DNA of 64,000 nt, taken from NCBI RefSeq assembly GCF_017652985.1, contig NZ_JAGGDJ010000013.1:1-64000 (forward strand), in the 5' to 3' direction. Position numbers and translations under genes: made by a program. Within the stretch, counting starts at the first letter, position 1. Each line of letters opens with the position of its first letter. This DNA comes from Paenibacillus artemisiicola. Its GTDB lineage: Bacteria; Bacillota; Bacilli; Paenibacillales; Paenibacillaceae. Under the pieces are notes generated by a model. That model had not been told where the DNA came from. It saw only the letters and a list, made by a program, of their open reading frames with translations, and searched no databases. Shown here piece after piece: positions 33,557 through 42,485 of the stretch.

Positions 33557-34058
33557 CATGTAGGTTAGGTTACTCCATCACCTTCTTCTACCGAAACTCC
33601 CCCGTTTTCCGCAGCTTGTAGGTTACCCCGTCACCTTCATCTACTAAAACGCCTCGTTCTCCGCTCCATGTAGGTTCCCCCGTCACCTTCTTCACTAAAA
33701 CGCCTCGTTTTCCGCTCCATGTAGGTTACTCAATCGCCTTTATCTACCGAAACTCCTCGTTCTCCGCTCCATGTAGGTTACTCCATCACCTGCTTCTACC
33801 GAAACTCCCCGTTCTCCGCTCCATGTAGGTTCCCCCTTCACCTTCTTCTACCGAAACTCCCCCGTTTTCCGCTCCATGTAGGTTACTCCATCACCTTCTT
33901 CTACCGAAACTCCCCGTTCAACGCATCATGTAGGTTACTCCATCACCTTCTTCTACCGAAACTCCCCGTTCAACGCATCATGTAGGTTACTCCATCACCT
34001 TCTCCCAAAACGCTCCGTTCTTCGCTCCATGTAGGTTCCCCCATCACCTTCTTCCGCC
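33557..34058 (+). repeat. Array R4: about 10 tandem 52-bp repeats (CATGTAGGTTACTCC type)
   Basis: Units begin CATGTAGGTTACTCCATCACC (variants CATGTAGGTTCCCCC) and continue TTCTTCTACCGAAACTCC, then a spacer ending CGTTCTCCGCTC. Two neighbouring units are identical over 52 bp, a sign of recent duplication. Located between the binding-protein operon and the convergent nitroreductase gene. Confidence 0.92.
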
Positions 34059-34062
34059 AAAT

Positions 34063-34096
34063 AAAAAGACCGCCCCGACTTTCGGGGCAGTCTTTT
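34063..34096 (-). terminator. Terminator after the nitroreductase gene
   Basis: AAGACTGCCCCGA-AAG-TCGGGGCGGTCTTTTT on the minus strand, 30 bp past the stop. Confidence 0.85.
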
Positions 34097-34125
34097 CCAG
34101 GCAGGCGCGCAACAGCGCCAGCCGG

Positions 34126-34755
34126 TCATTCCGTCGGAATCGCGAGCAGCGATTCCGCGAGCGGCCTGCGGCCGTTCGGCACCTCGCGTTCGCGCAGCGT
34201 GTCGTCCAGCGACGCCGCGTCCCCGCGGTAGCCGAGCGCGATGACCGCGTGCAGCGCGATCCGCTCCGGCGCGCGGAGCGCCTCGCGCGCTTTGGCCGCG
34301 TCGAACCCGCCGATGGCGCGGGTCGACAGGCCGAGCAGGTTCGCCTGCAGCGCCAAGATGCCCCACGCGGCGCCGGCGTCGAACGCGTGCGCGCCGTTCG
34401 GGTTGCCGTTCTCCCGGAGCCGGTCGGAGGCGAGCAGCAGCAGCACCGGCGCCTTGTCGGTCCACAGCCGGTTGCCCGGCAAAATGAACGAGCGGAACAC
34501 CTCGTGCTCCGCCCCGGTGCGTGCGACGTAGAAGCGCCACGGCTGCCCGTTGCCCGAGGACGGCGCCCAACGGGCGGCCTCAAGGATCGTGTGCAGCGTC
34601 TCGTCGGACACCGGACGGTCCGTATACGCGCGCGGCGACCAGCGATTCAGAATAAGCGGATGGACGGGATGGTCCGGCACCCGGCTCGCGGCCACCTCCG
34701 GACTGTACGAACCGGCGGCGCCGTTCGGGCTATCGGGCGTAATCGGGGTTGTCAT
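34126..34755 (-). CDS. Nitroreductase family protein
   Basis: A 209-residue flavoprotein. The FMN-binding start is ILNRWSPRAYTDRPVSDETLHTILEAARWAPSSGNGQPWRF, with the typical RWSPRAY and PSSGNxQPW motifs. It continues with AAWGILALQANLLGLSTRAIGGFD and HAVIALGY. It uses NAD(P)H and FMN to reduce nitro or quinone compounds. AGGAG precedes the start. A perfect -10 (TATAAT at 34803-34798) lies 43 bp upstream of the ATG. Confidence 0.93.
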   Translation of the reverse strand: MTTPITPDSPNGAAGSYSPEVAASRVPDHPVHPLILNRWSPRAYTDRPVSDETLHTILEAARWAPSSGNGQPWRFYVARTGAEHEVFRSFILPGNRLWTDKAPVLLLLASDRLRENGNPNGAHAFDAGAAWGILALQANLLGLSTRAIGGFDAAKAREALRAPERIALHAVIALGYRGDAASLDDTLREREVPNGRRPLAESLLAIPTE

Positions 34756-34797
34756 GCTCTCTTGCTCCTCTCCATGTTGAAACCTCTAAGCCTCTCT

Positions 34798-34826
34798 ATT
34801 ATAATCCGCGTCCGCGACGCCCAAAA
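34798..34826 (-). promoter_or_regulatory. Predicted promoter of the nitroreductase gene
   Basis: Minus strand: TTTGGG, 17 bp, TATAAT. The -10 is perfect and the -35 poor. Confidence 0.4.
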
Positions 34827-35051
34827 GGTTCGCCCGTACGAGACGGCGCTCCGACTCGCGCGGCATAGCCCGGCCAAGCGGGACAGCGCCCGGCGGGGCA
34901 CGGCTCGGCCTGCAAGGCAGGGACTAGCGGCCAGTAAGGCAGCGCGCCCCAACGATGCGCGGCGTTACGGTTTGTCAATGCCTCGCGGCAACTTTTGCTT
35001 TCAGCGCCGCGCTCAGCTCCCCGCGCGCGGCGCGCCGGGGCTTGACGCCTA

Positions 35052-35909
35052 TCAGCCCCATGCTTCCGGCGCCCCGAACCCGTCGCGCCACGAGCCGAAC
35101 CGCGGCGTCCAGCCGTGCCGCAGCGCCTTGGCGTTCGACGCGCCGCGTTCGCCGCGCGCGCTTCCCGGCTCGTACGCCGGCGCCGGCGCCTCCGCCGCCG
35201 CCGCAAAGAACGGCAGCCACGCCGTGCCCGGCGCCGGCTCGCGGTCGGCGATATTGTACGCGCCGGCCGGCCAATGCAGCGCCAGCACGGCGGCGCGGGC
35301 GGCATCCCGGACGTGCACGAACGAGCTCACGCCGTCCGTCGCTTTCAGCCCGCCTTGCCGCGCCTGCTCCGCCATCAGGCCGTCCGGCGCGTACCACGTG
35401 CCCGGGCCGTAAAACAGCCCGTACCGGAGGATGACCGCCTCCGGCAGCTCCGCGGCCGCGCGTTCCATCGCCGCGATGCCGGCGACCGTCGTCCGCCGCG
35501 GCTCCGGCGCATCCAGATCGAGCGGCTCCTCTTCCTCCGCCGGCCCTTCGCCCGGCGCGTACGCCCACGAGATGCTCTGCACGATCATGCGCCGTACGCC
35601 GGCGGCAAGCGCCGCGTCCGCGAGATGGCGCGTGCCTTCCCGGCGGATGCGGGCGTTGGCCGCGAAATCGCGCGTCCCGAGCGCCGTCAGCTGATGCATG
35701 ATCGCATCCGGCTTCGCGTCGTGCACGGCCCGGAACAGCGCGTCGCGGTCGAACGCGTCCGCGACGACGGCGTCCGCTCCCTGCTCGGCCAGCGCCGCGG
35801 CGGCGTTCGGATCGCGGACCAGTCCGACCGTTTCGTGGCCGGCCGCGACGAGCATCGGCACGAGCTGGCGACCGATCGCGCCGGTTGCGCCCGCTACTAG
35901 AATTTTCAT
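35052..35909 (-). CDS. NAD(P)-dependent epimerase/reductase (atypical SDR)
   Basis: A 285-residue protein starting MKILVAGATGAIGRQLVPML with the Rossmann glycine motif GATGAIG. The active-site helix has ISWAYAPG, and the NAD-binding half ILRYGLFYGPGTWYAPDG is that of the extended SDR group. The substrate is unknown. AAGGAGG lies before ATG at 35909. The start overlaps the stop of the EamA transporter by four bases (ATGA), so the two are translationally coupled. Confidence 0.9.
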   Translation of the reverse strand: MKILVAGATGAIGRQLVPMLVAAGHETVGLVRDPNAAAALAEQGADAVVADAFDRDALFRAVHDAKPDAIMHQLTALGTRDFAANARIRREGTRHLADAALAAGVRRMIVQSISWAYAPGEGPAEEEEPLDLDAPEPRRTTVAGIAAMERAAAELPEAVILRYGLFYGPGTWYAPDGLMAEQARQGGLKATDGVSSFVHVRDAARAAVLALHWPAGAYNIADREPAPGTAWLPFFAAAAEAPAPAYEPGSARGERGASNAKALRHGWTPRFGSWRDGFGAPEAWG

Positions 35910-36847
35910 GTGACATCGACCTCCTTGGATGCGGACGCGGGCTGATTGGACGTTCTCGCCCGCACGTGAACCCCGAGCGTGCCGCCGACGATCAGCAGCG
36001 CGCCGATCGCGTGATAATAACCGAGCCGGTCGTGCTCGATCGCGACGCCCGCGGCGATCGAGACGAGCGTGCCGAGGTTGACGAACAGGCTCATCTTGTA
36101 TGCTTCGATCCGCGCCAGCAGCCGGTTCGACAGCAGCGACGAGACGACCGACGACAGCAGCGCAATATAGAGCAGCGCGGCGACGAATTCGCCGTGCGCG
36201 AGCGGCCCGAACATGCCGCCGAGCGTCCCCGCCGACGCATGCCGGACGACAGCCGCGGCGCCGAAGCAGACGAAGCCCGACGCCATCATGACGAAGCTCA
36301 GCTGGTAGGCCGTGAATCGGCCCCGGAGTCCGCGGACGAGCACGCCGTAGAGCGACAGCGCGAAGGTCGAAGCAAGCAGAAGCCCCGCGCCGGCCGCGCT
36401 CACACCCCGCACCGACGGCCCGCCCATAGCGAGGATGTAGACTACGCCGGCGACGGAGCACAGCACGGCCAGCTTTTGCGCCGCGGTCGTGCGCTCCCGA
36501 AGCAGCAGCGCCGCCAATATCAGCGTGAACACCGGCGACGACGCTTGAATAATGCCCGCTTCCGATGAGGTCGCGTACGTCAGTCCGTACGCCTGAAAGC
36601 CGAAAAACAACGTCGGGTACAGCAGCCCGACCGGCACGATCCGCGCCCAATCGGCGGCGCGCATGCCGAGCTTGACCGTGCCCGCCAGGACGGGAACCGC
36701 CATCGCGAGCAGCGACAGCGCGAACCGGAACGCCATCGTGTCGATGGGATCCGCGTACGCGATCGCCCGTTTCGTCCAAAGAAATGAAAATCCGATAATC
36801 AGCGCGTATAATAAAGCCATCGCATAGATCGATCGCTGTCGGCTCAT
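35906..36847 (-). CDS. EamA/DMT family transporter, likely exporter
   Basis: A 313-residue protein with ten membrane helices in two EamA repeats (first helix AMALLYALIIGFSFLWTKRAI; repeat 1 end ASSPVFTLILAALLLRE; repeat 2 with LGTLVSIAAGVAIEHDRLG). Such proteins export amino acids, metabolites or drugs. GGGGGGAAAGG precedes ATG. Divergent from a MocR regulator and coupled to an epimerase, so the substrate is probably a small metabolite under control of the MocR protein. Confidence 0.93.
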   Translation of the reverse strand: MSRQRSIYAMALLYALIIGFSFLWTKRAIAYADPIDTMAFRFALSLLAMAVPVLAGTVKLGMRAADWARIVPVGLLYPTLFFGFQAYGLTYATSSEAGIIQASSPVFTLILAALLLRERTTAAQKLAVLCSVAGVVYILAMGGPSVRGVSAAGAGLLLASTFALSLYGVLVRGLRGRFTAYQLSFVMMASGFVCFGAAAVVRHASAGTLGGMFGPLAHGEFVAALLYIALLSSVVSSLLSNRLLARIEAYKMSLFVNLGTLVSIAAGVAIEHDRLGYYHAIGALLIVGGTLGVHVRARTSNQPASASKEVDVT

Positions 36848-36941
36848 GCCTTTCCCCCCTCGAACGCCTCGTGCAAGCCGGCCGGCTATGCGTCAAGTGT
36901 AGGGGACGGCACGGCCGCGTTCAAGGCAAGAATACCCGAAC

Positions 36942-36953
36942 TGTACCGGTACA
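36942..36953. promoter_or_regulatory. Palindrome TGTACCGGTACA between exporter and mocR
   Basis: A perfect 12-bp palindrome in the divergent region. TACAAT at 36949-36954 overlaps its right arm and could be a plus-strand -10, so a bound protein would block or position RNA polymerase. Candidate operator for the MocR protein. Confidence 0.45.
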
Positions 36954-36979
36954 ATATCCGCGTAAAGGAGCGCATGCTC

Positions 36980-38320
36980 ATGCGAACGTACGCCAAAATC
37001 ATGCAAGACCTCGAAGCGCGGATGGCCGACGGCACGATCCGCGGCGGCCAGAAGCTGCCGTCCATCCGGGAGGCGGCCGAACGGTTCGGCTGCAGCAAGA
37101 GCACGGTCATCCGGGCGTACGCCGAGCTCGAGAAGCGCCATCTCGCGTACGCCGTTCCCCAGAGCGGCTATTACGCCGTCGTGAAGCGGCCGGACGCGGG
37201 GCGCGAGCAGGGCCGCGGCCTGCTCGATTTCTCGGCGCCTTCCCCGGATCCCGCGCTGTTCCCGTATCTCGACTTCCAGCACTGCCTGAACAAAGCCATC
37301 GACATGTACCGCAGCGAGCTGTTCGCGTACGGCACGCCGCAAGGACTGCCGTCGCTCATCCAGGCGCTCGTCAAGCATTTGGCCGGCAGCCAGGTGTTCG
37401 CGTCGCCGGACCGGCTCGTGATTACGTCCGGGCTGCAGCAGGCGCTGTCCATCTTAGCGGCGATGCCCTTTCCGGGCGGCCGCCGGACGGTCCTGATCGA
37501 GCAGCCGACGTACCATAACATGATCCAGCTGCTGGAGACGCTGGGCATTCCGGCGCAAGCCATCGCCCGGACGGCGAGCGGCATCGACTTGGATGAGCTG
37601 GAGCGGCTGTTCCGGTCGGGGGAGATCAAGCTGTTCTATACGATTCCCCGTTTCCACAACCCGCTCGGCACCTCGTACACGGAAGACGCGAAGCGCGCCG
37701 TCGCCGCGCTGGCCGAGCGGTACGGCGTCTACGTGGCCGAGGACGATTACCTGGTCGACCTCGTGACCGACGCGAAGTCGGATCCGATTCACGCCTACAA
37801 TCCCGCGCGCGTGATCTATTTGCGGAGCTTCTCGAAAATCGTGTTCCCCGGCTTGCGGCTCGGCGCCGCCGTCCTGCCGCCCGAGCTCCGGAACGCGTTC
37901 TGCGCGCACAAGCGGCTCGCCGATATCGACAGCTCCATGCTGTCCCAGGCCGCGCTCCAACTCTACGTGCAAAACGGCATGTTCGAACGGCGCCGGCAGC
38001 AGATCGTCGCCTCCTACGCCCGGCGGATGGAGCGATTGAGCCGGGCGCTCGACGCCTATAACGATATGGACGACGTCCGCCACCCGCCAGTCCATGCCGG
38101 CGTGCATACGCATCTGATGCTGCCGGACCGCCTCCGCATGCCGACGCTGCTGAGCCGGCTGGAGCGCCGGCAGCTCGCACTGCAGGACTTCTCGACGAAT
38201 TACTTGACGGGCGCCCCCGTGCCGAACCGGCTGAAGCTGAGCATCACGCGGGTGGACGAGGATCGGATCGACGACGGTGTGCGGATCCTGATGGAGGAGA
38301 TTCGGCGGATGCGGCGGTGA
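36980..38320 (+). CDS. MocR family regulator (GntR HTH plus aminotransferase-like domain)
   Basis: A 446-residue protein. The N-terminal GntR winged helix is in GGQKLPSIREAAERFGCSKSTVIRAYAELEKR. The rest has the fold of a PLP-dependent class I aminotransferase: LVITSGLQQALSILA, LIEQPTYHNMIQLLE, and the PLP lysine in RSFSKIVFPGLRLG. MocR proteins bind PLP and an amino compound and act on a nearby, often divergent gene. Here that is the EamA transporter. ATG at 36980 is preferred over 36974 because AAAGGAG is nine bases from it and only three from the other. Confidence 0.93.
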   Translation: MRTYAKIMQDLEARMADGTIRGGQKLPSIREAAERFGCSKSTVIRAYAELEKRHLAYAVPQSGYYAVVKRPDAGREQGRGLLDFSAPSPDPALFPYLDFQHCLNKAIDMYRSELFAYGTPQGLPSLIQALVKHLAGSQVFASPDRLVITSGLQQALSILAAMPFPGGRRTVLIEQPTYHNMIQLLETLGIPAQAIARTASGIDLDELERLFRSGEIKLFYTIPRFHNPLGTSYTEDAKRAVAALAERYGVYVAEDDYLVDLVTDAKSDPIHAYNPARVIYLRSFSKIVFPGLRLGAAVLPPELRNAFCAHKRLADIDSSMLSQAALQLYVQNGMFERRRQQIVASYARRMERLSRALDAYNDMDDVRHPPVHAGVHTHLMLPDRLRMPTLLSRLERRQLALQDFSTNYLTGAPVPNRLKLSITRVDEDRIDDGVRILMEEIRRMRR

Positions 38321-38455
38321 GCTGAGGCCGAGTGACCCGAGGCGGCGAAAGTGGCGGGAGAGTGGTGAGGAAGGGGCATTGGCCAAGGCGGCGGATGGGA
38401 GTGTGACGTCGGAGAATGCGTGTTCGAGCTGAGACGCGGCAGGCGGCGCGGGCTG

Positions 38456-38675
38456 CGGCGGCAAGTATCACGAAGTACTGGTTGGCTTGAAGCCGAGTGG
38501 CCTAAAGCGAGGTGCCGATTGGCAGGAGCGCGCGGCGATTGGCGGGACGCGGACTACAGCAGCAAGTAACTCAGGGCACTGGTTGGCTCGGGGGCGAATA
38601 GCGTAGGGTGATGCGGCGAATGACGGGACGCGGGCTACAGTAGCAAGTAACTTAGGGCATCGGTTGGCTTGAGCG
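38456..38675 (+). repeat. Degenerate repeat of about 85-100 bp, two and a half copies
   Basis: Copies start near GCAAGTATCACG, GCAAGTAACTCAGGGCACTGG and GCAAGTAACTTAGGGCATCGG, each followed by TTGGCT and ending GGGACGCGG-CTACAG. The region lies in the 981-bp stretch between mocR and the PHP gene, which holds no supported gene. Confidence 0.55.
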
Positions 38676-38850
38676 GACACAGGATCCGCTATTCTACCGA
38701 ATTCATCAATTTCCAGCGATTCGCGGACTCAGGAGCGCTTATTAGCCTCAAATAAATATAAATGGGCTGCTTTGGCACGCGATAACGGATCGGGTGTCCG
38801 CTTAATCGGGAAAACGACCCTATTCAGCGAAATAGCGGATCGTGTGTCCG
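38674..38850. repeat. Three dispersed copies of a CGGATC-TGTGTCCG element
   Basis: AATAGCGGATCCTGTGTCCG occurs inverted at 38674-38693, and near-copies lie at 38784-38800 and 38831-38850 in direct orientation. Each has CGGA-N7-TCCG arms. The surrounding 200 bp are AT-rich compared with the rest of the window. Confidence 0.6.
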
Positions 38851-39006
38851 GATTCACGGATCTTTTGGCGCATTTACGAGAGGCCAGTCGGCAATATGGC
38901 CTGGTCGTACCGGCTGACTAGGGACTGCGCGCCGCCTAAGCTGCCCCATCAGCCGCCGCATGCGCCTTGCCGGCGCACCTTTCGGACTCCAATCGCCGCA
39001 ATCGGC

Positions 39007-39046
39007 AAAAAGCCGGCCAAGGTCACCTTACTTGACCTTGACCGGC
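39007..39046 (-). terminator. Terminator at the end of the phn operon
   Basis: Minus strand: CCGGTCAAGGTCA with its complement TGACCTTGGCCGG, then CTTTTTG. It is about 256 bp past the PHP stop at 39302. The interval also holds a 37-bp direct repeat at 39166 and 39231. Confidence 0.7.
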
Positions 39047-39301
39047 TCCCGCCGCCCTACCGCGGCATCACTTCCGCGGCGCTTACCGCGCGCACCGCAC
39101 TCCGCTTCTCCGCCCGCTCGTGCACCGCGCCGCGCGCCGCTTCGCTGCCTGCGCTCCACATCACCGCCCGCGCACCGCGCCACGCTCCGCAGCGGCCACT
39201 CGCGCGGCTCTTTACCGCGCGCTCCGCGCTCCGCATCACCGCCCGCGCACCGCGCCACGCTCCGCTTCTCCGCTCACACAGCGCATCCGGCTCTCGCCGC
39301 C

Positions 39302-40228
39302 CTACCGCGCGCCCGCGTTCCGCAGCGCCCGCTCGCGCAGCGTCGCCAAGCTCTCGGCGCCGGCGTCCATGCTGCCGAGCGGCCAGCGCGCGTCGCCGTA
39401 CCCGCCGTGGAAGTCCGAGCCGCCGGTGACGAGCAGGCCGTATTCGGCCGCCGCCTGCGCCGCGCGGCTCAGATCCTCCTCGCTGTGCGACGGATGCAGC
39501 ACCTCAAGGCCCTGCAGGCCGCAGTCGACCCATTCCGGGATCGCCTCGAAATTGCGCAGCTGCCCGGGATGCGCCAGCACCGGGATGCCGCCGGCGTCCA
39601 GCACGGCGCGGATCGCGTCGCGCGCGTCGACGTACCGCATCGGCAGGTGCGCGATGCCCGGCTCGCCGTTCTCCCCGCGGGAGAACAGCCGGCGGTACAG
39701 CTCGCCGAACAGATGGTTCGCGTAGCCGCGGTCGACGAGCGCGTGCATGATGTGCTGCTTGAACGCGGCGCCGCCCGGCCCCGCGTAGCGAAGCACGTCG
39801 TCCCACGCGATGTCGTAGCCGGCGGCCGCGAGGCGCTCCGTCATCTCGTACGACAGCCGCGTGCGGCGTTCGACGATCGGATCGCACAGCGCCGCCAGCG
39901 CGGGATGCGCCGGGTCGATGAACAGGCCGAGAATATGCGCCCGCCGCTTCCGTTCGTAGTCGTACGCGGAGATTTCGATGCCGGGCACGATCTCCACGCC
40001 GAGCGACCGGCCGAGGCGCGACGCTTCCTCCACCGCGGCCGTCGTGTCGTGATCCGTGATCGCCAGCGCCGCGACGCCCGCCTCGGCCGCCTGCCGGACC
40101 ACGTCCGCCGCGCCGAACGTGTTGTCCGACGCGTTCGTATGGCAGTGCAGGTCGACTTTGCCGGGTGGCCCGGCTTCGGCATCCGCCGCTCCGGCGCGGC
40201 GCTCCGGCATCGCGTGCATGCCGCTCAT
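39302..40228 (-). CDS. PHP-domain phosphoesterase of the phosphonate operon
   Basis: A 308-residue protein of the PHP superfamily. Metal-binding motifs: VDLHCHTNASDN (about 29-40), AITDHDTTAAVEE, VPGIEISAYDY, GIPVLAHPGQ and GGSDFHGG at the C-terminus. Last gene of the C-P lyase operon. In Eggerthella a PHP enzyme converts the cyclic ribose phosphate made by PhnJ to ribose phosphate, and no phnP is seen here, so this protein is its likely replacement. Its ATG overlaps the TGA of the upstream gene (ATGA). AAGGAG precedes it. Confidence 0.88.
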   Translation of the reverse strand: MSGMHAMPERRAGAADAEAGPPGKVDLHCHTNASDNTFGAADVVRQAAEAGVAALAITDHDTTAAVEEASRLGRSLGVEIVPGIEISAYDYERKRRAHILGLFIDPAHPALAALCDPIVERRTRLSYEMTERLAAAGYDIAWDDVLRYAGPGGAAFKQHIMHALVDRGYANHLFGELYRRLFSRGENGEPGIAHLPMRYVDARDAIRAVLDAGGIPVLAHPGQLRNFEAIPEWVDCGLQGLEVLHPSHSEEDLSRAAQAAAEYGLLVTGGSDFHGGYGDARWPLGSMDAGAESLATLRERALRNAGAR

Positions 40229-41211
40229 AGGCCCGCTCCTTCCGCGTCGGCATGCGCCCGCACGCCGGCCCCGAGCACCGAGCCCTGCGGCAGCAGGGAC
40301 GCCGTCCGGCCGATCAGCTCCGCCCAAGCCGGCTCGTACGCCTCGCGCAGTTCATGCACGAAGGTGCCGCGGAAGTGCGGCGCCAGCGCCGCCGCGATCT
40401 CGCGGAACGGCACCTCGCCTTCGCCGATCGGCATGTGCATGTCGCCCCGTCCGTGCGGGATGAGGTCGTACTGGTTCTTCTCCAAGGAGAAATTCGGCTT
40501 GCCGAAGTTGTCGTGGACGTGCAGATGGAACACGTGAGGCGCCATCGCCGCCAGCTCCTCCAGCGGATCGAAGCCGTACATCCGCGCGGCGAGCAGCAGA
40601 TGGCCCGTATCCAGCGTCAGGCCGATCGAGCCGTGGCCGATCCGCAGCATCTGCTCCGCCAGCCGCGTCGGCCGGACGGCGTAACAGTAATACGGGCAGT
40701 CGAGGTACGGGCGCATGTTCTCCATGCCGATCCGGACGCCGCGCATCCTGGCCAGATCGCCCGCCAGCCGCAGCTCCTCGCGCTCCTGCTCCAGGAGCCG
40801 CTCCTCCGTTTCCGCGGCATACGGCCGCCACTCATGGCGGTAAAGCAGCTCCTCCTCGCCGACGTAACGGGCGGGGTGGTACGCCATCGCGGTCGCGCCG
40901 AGCGCGCCGCTCACTTCGATCGACGCCTGCAGCACCTGGCGTTCCTTGGACAGCCCCTCTTGGCGGAACAGATTGATTTCGAACGGGGCATGCGTCGTCA
41001 CCCGCAGCGAAAATTGCCGGAACAGCTTGACGTACCGCTCGAGCCGCGCTTCCAGCAGCCGGCCGTTGACGATCACGTTCAAGCCCTGGATCGGAATTTC
41101 GACCGACCGAAACCCCAGCTCCTCGATCTTCGCCAGCTTGGCTTCCAGCCGCTCCGGCGCGTTCACGAGGTCGTTCGACAGCAGGCTGACGCCCATCGCT
41201 TCAATATGCAT
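40225..41211 (-). CDS. Sugar phosphate isomerase/epimerase-like TIM barrel, phosphonate operon
   Basis: A 328-residue protein of the AP endonuclease 2/xylose isomerase-like fold. Motifs: TTHAPFEINLF, TAMAYHPARY, GIGMENMRPYL-like segment, LTLDTGHLLLA, FHLHVHDNFG with metal-site His, Glu and Asp. No catalytic role is known in C-P lyase, but its place between phnM and the PHP gene suggests action on the ribose phosphate released or a branch substrate. The ATG at 41211 is nine bases from GGAAG; the earlier TTG lacks one. It follows phnM by 18 bp. Confidence 0.82.
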   Translation of the reverse strand: MHIEAMGVSLLSNDLVNAPERLEAKLAKIEELGFRSVEIPIQGLNVIVNGRLLEARLERYVKLFRQFSLRVTTHAPFEINLFRQEGLSKERQVLQASIEVSGALGATAMAYHPARYVGEEELLYRHEWRPYAAETEERLLEQEREELRLAGDLARMRGVRIGMENMRPYLDCPYYCYAVRPTRLAEQMLRIGHGSIGLTLDTGHLLLAARMYGFDPLEELAAMAPHVFHLHVHDNFGKPNFSLEKNQYDLIPHGRGDMHMPIGEGEVPFREIAAALAPHFRGTFVHELREAYEPAWAELIGRTASLLPQGSVLGAGVRAHADAEGAGL

Positions 41212-41229
41212 CCTCAAGCACTTCCTTCC

Positions 41230-42420
41230 CTACTTTGAAGAGACTGCCATGCCTTGGCGATACGCCATCTGACACACGAGATTGCCCCCGACGAACACCT
41301 TCTCGGTCATCGGCCGGTCGCGGTGAAGGCCGACGAGCAGGACGTCCGCCGCCTTGCCCGCTTCGAGCGAGCCCGTCACACCTTCGATGCCCAGCGCGAT
41401 CGCCGGGTTGCGGGAGACCAGATTGACCGCGTACGGCAGGTCGTAGCCAAGGCCGTGGAGCAGAAAAACCGACTGCAGCAGCGACGGCGGGTAGTAGTCG
41501 GAGCACAGCATGTCGACGACGCCTGCCTGAATGGCCTCCAGCGCCGACAGGTTGTTGCTGTGCGACCGGCCGAGCAGCACGTTCGGCGCGCCCATCACGA
41601 CGTGCAGGCCGCGGCGCTTCGCTTCGGCCGCCACCTCCATCGTGATCGGGAATTCGCTGATCGTGGCGCCCCATTCGCCGACGACGTCCAGCTTCTCGAT
41701 CGTATCGTCGTCGTGGGAAGCGAGCGGAATGCCCTGCGCATGGGCCAAAGCCGCGAGCCGCATCAGCTCGGCGGGATCCACCTTCGGGAACTTCTTGCGT
41801 TCCTCCAGCTGGCGGAGCACTTCCTCCTCGGTCTTGTTCTGCTTCTCCATGATGTACTTGACCTGCACGTCCGGCTGCCGGTACTGGCCCTGCCCCGGGG
41901 TGTGGTCCATGAAGGACAGCTGGTCGATTTCGCCGTTGGCCAGAAACGCTTCCACGTAGGCCGCGCCCGGCAGGTTCGTCATTTCGAACCGGACGTGGAC
42001 GTTATGCCGCAGCATGTGCTTCTCGTTCTTCAGCTCGCGGATGTTGCGGACGTACTCGCGCACGCTGGCGTTCTTCCGCGCCTCGTTGCTGCGGTTGTCG
42101 CCCCACAGGCTGAAGGAATGGTAAATCGTCGTCACGCCCTGCCCCGCCAGCTTCCGTTCCAGCTCGTAGAAGGAAATATCCATCGGGAGGCAGCTCGTCG
42201 GACGGGGAAAAATCTCGTGTTCGATCGCGTCGCTGTGCGAATCGATCATGCCCGGCAGCACCCACAGGCCCGAGGCGTCGATATCCCCCGGCTGCGCCGG
42301 TCCGCCCGATCCGGAGCGCACCTCCGCGATCGCGTCGTCCTCGATCGTCAGCGTGCCTCCGCGGATGACGCCGTCCGGCGTCACGATGTTGCCGCCGCAA
42401 ATCCGTTGCGTGCGCTTCAT
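41230..42420 (-). CDS. phnM: PhnM, triphosphate ribose phosphonate diphosphohydrolase
   Basis: A 396-residue amidohydrolase-fold protein. Metal-site motifs: GLWVLPGMIDSHSDAIEHE and GIPLASHDDDT. Also MDHTPGQGQY and CSDYYPPSLLQ, as in other PhnM proteins. It removes pyrophosphate from alpha-D-ribose 1-methylphosphonate 5-triphosphate in the C-P lyase pathway. Start at 42420 has GAGAGGAG upstream. The frame is open much further upstream, but that part is antisense to nothing and overlaps phnL and phnK out of frame, so it is not part of this gene. Confidence 0.97.
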   Translation of the reverse strand: MKRTQRICGGNIVTPDGVIRGGTLTIEDDAIAEVRSGSGGPAQPGDIDASGLWVLPGMIDSHSDAIEHEIFPRPTSCLPMDISFYELERKLAGQGVTTIYHSFSLWGDNRSNEARKNASVREYVRNIRELKNEKHMLRHNVHVRFEMTNLPGAAYVEAFLANGEIDQLSFMDHTPGQGQYRQPDVQVKYIMEKQNKTEEEVLRQLEERKKFPKVDPAELMRLAALAHAQGIPLASHDDDTIEKLDVVGEWGATISEFPITMEVAAEAKRRGLHVVMGAPNVLLGRSHSNNLSALEAIQAGVVDMLCSDYYPPSLLQSVFLLHGLGYDLPYAVNLVSRNPAIALGIEGVTGSLEAGKAADVLLVGLHRDRPMTEKVFVGGNLVCQMAYRQGMAVSSK

Positions 42421-42485
42421 AGTTTGTTCGCTCCTCTCCTCATTCGCTTGCTTGCCGCCCGCTTGGCGCCGCCGGCCCGACCCGG

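Noticed and set aside
34249..35412. 387-codon plus-strand frame opposite nitroreductase and epimerase
   Set aside because: Low-complexity Arg/Ala/Pro sequence antisense to two recognised genes, with no binding site.
35052..36896. 614-codon frame covering the epimerase and the EamA gene
   Set aside because: The epimerase starts at 35909 with a strong binding site. The upstream part is out of frame with the clearly conserved transporter.
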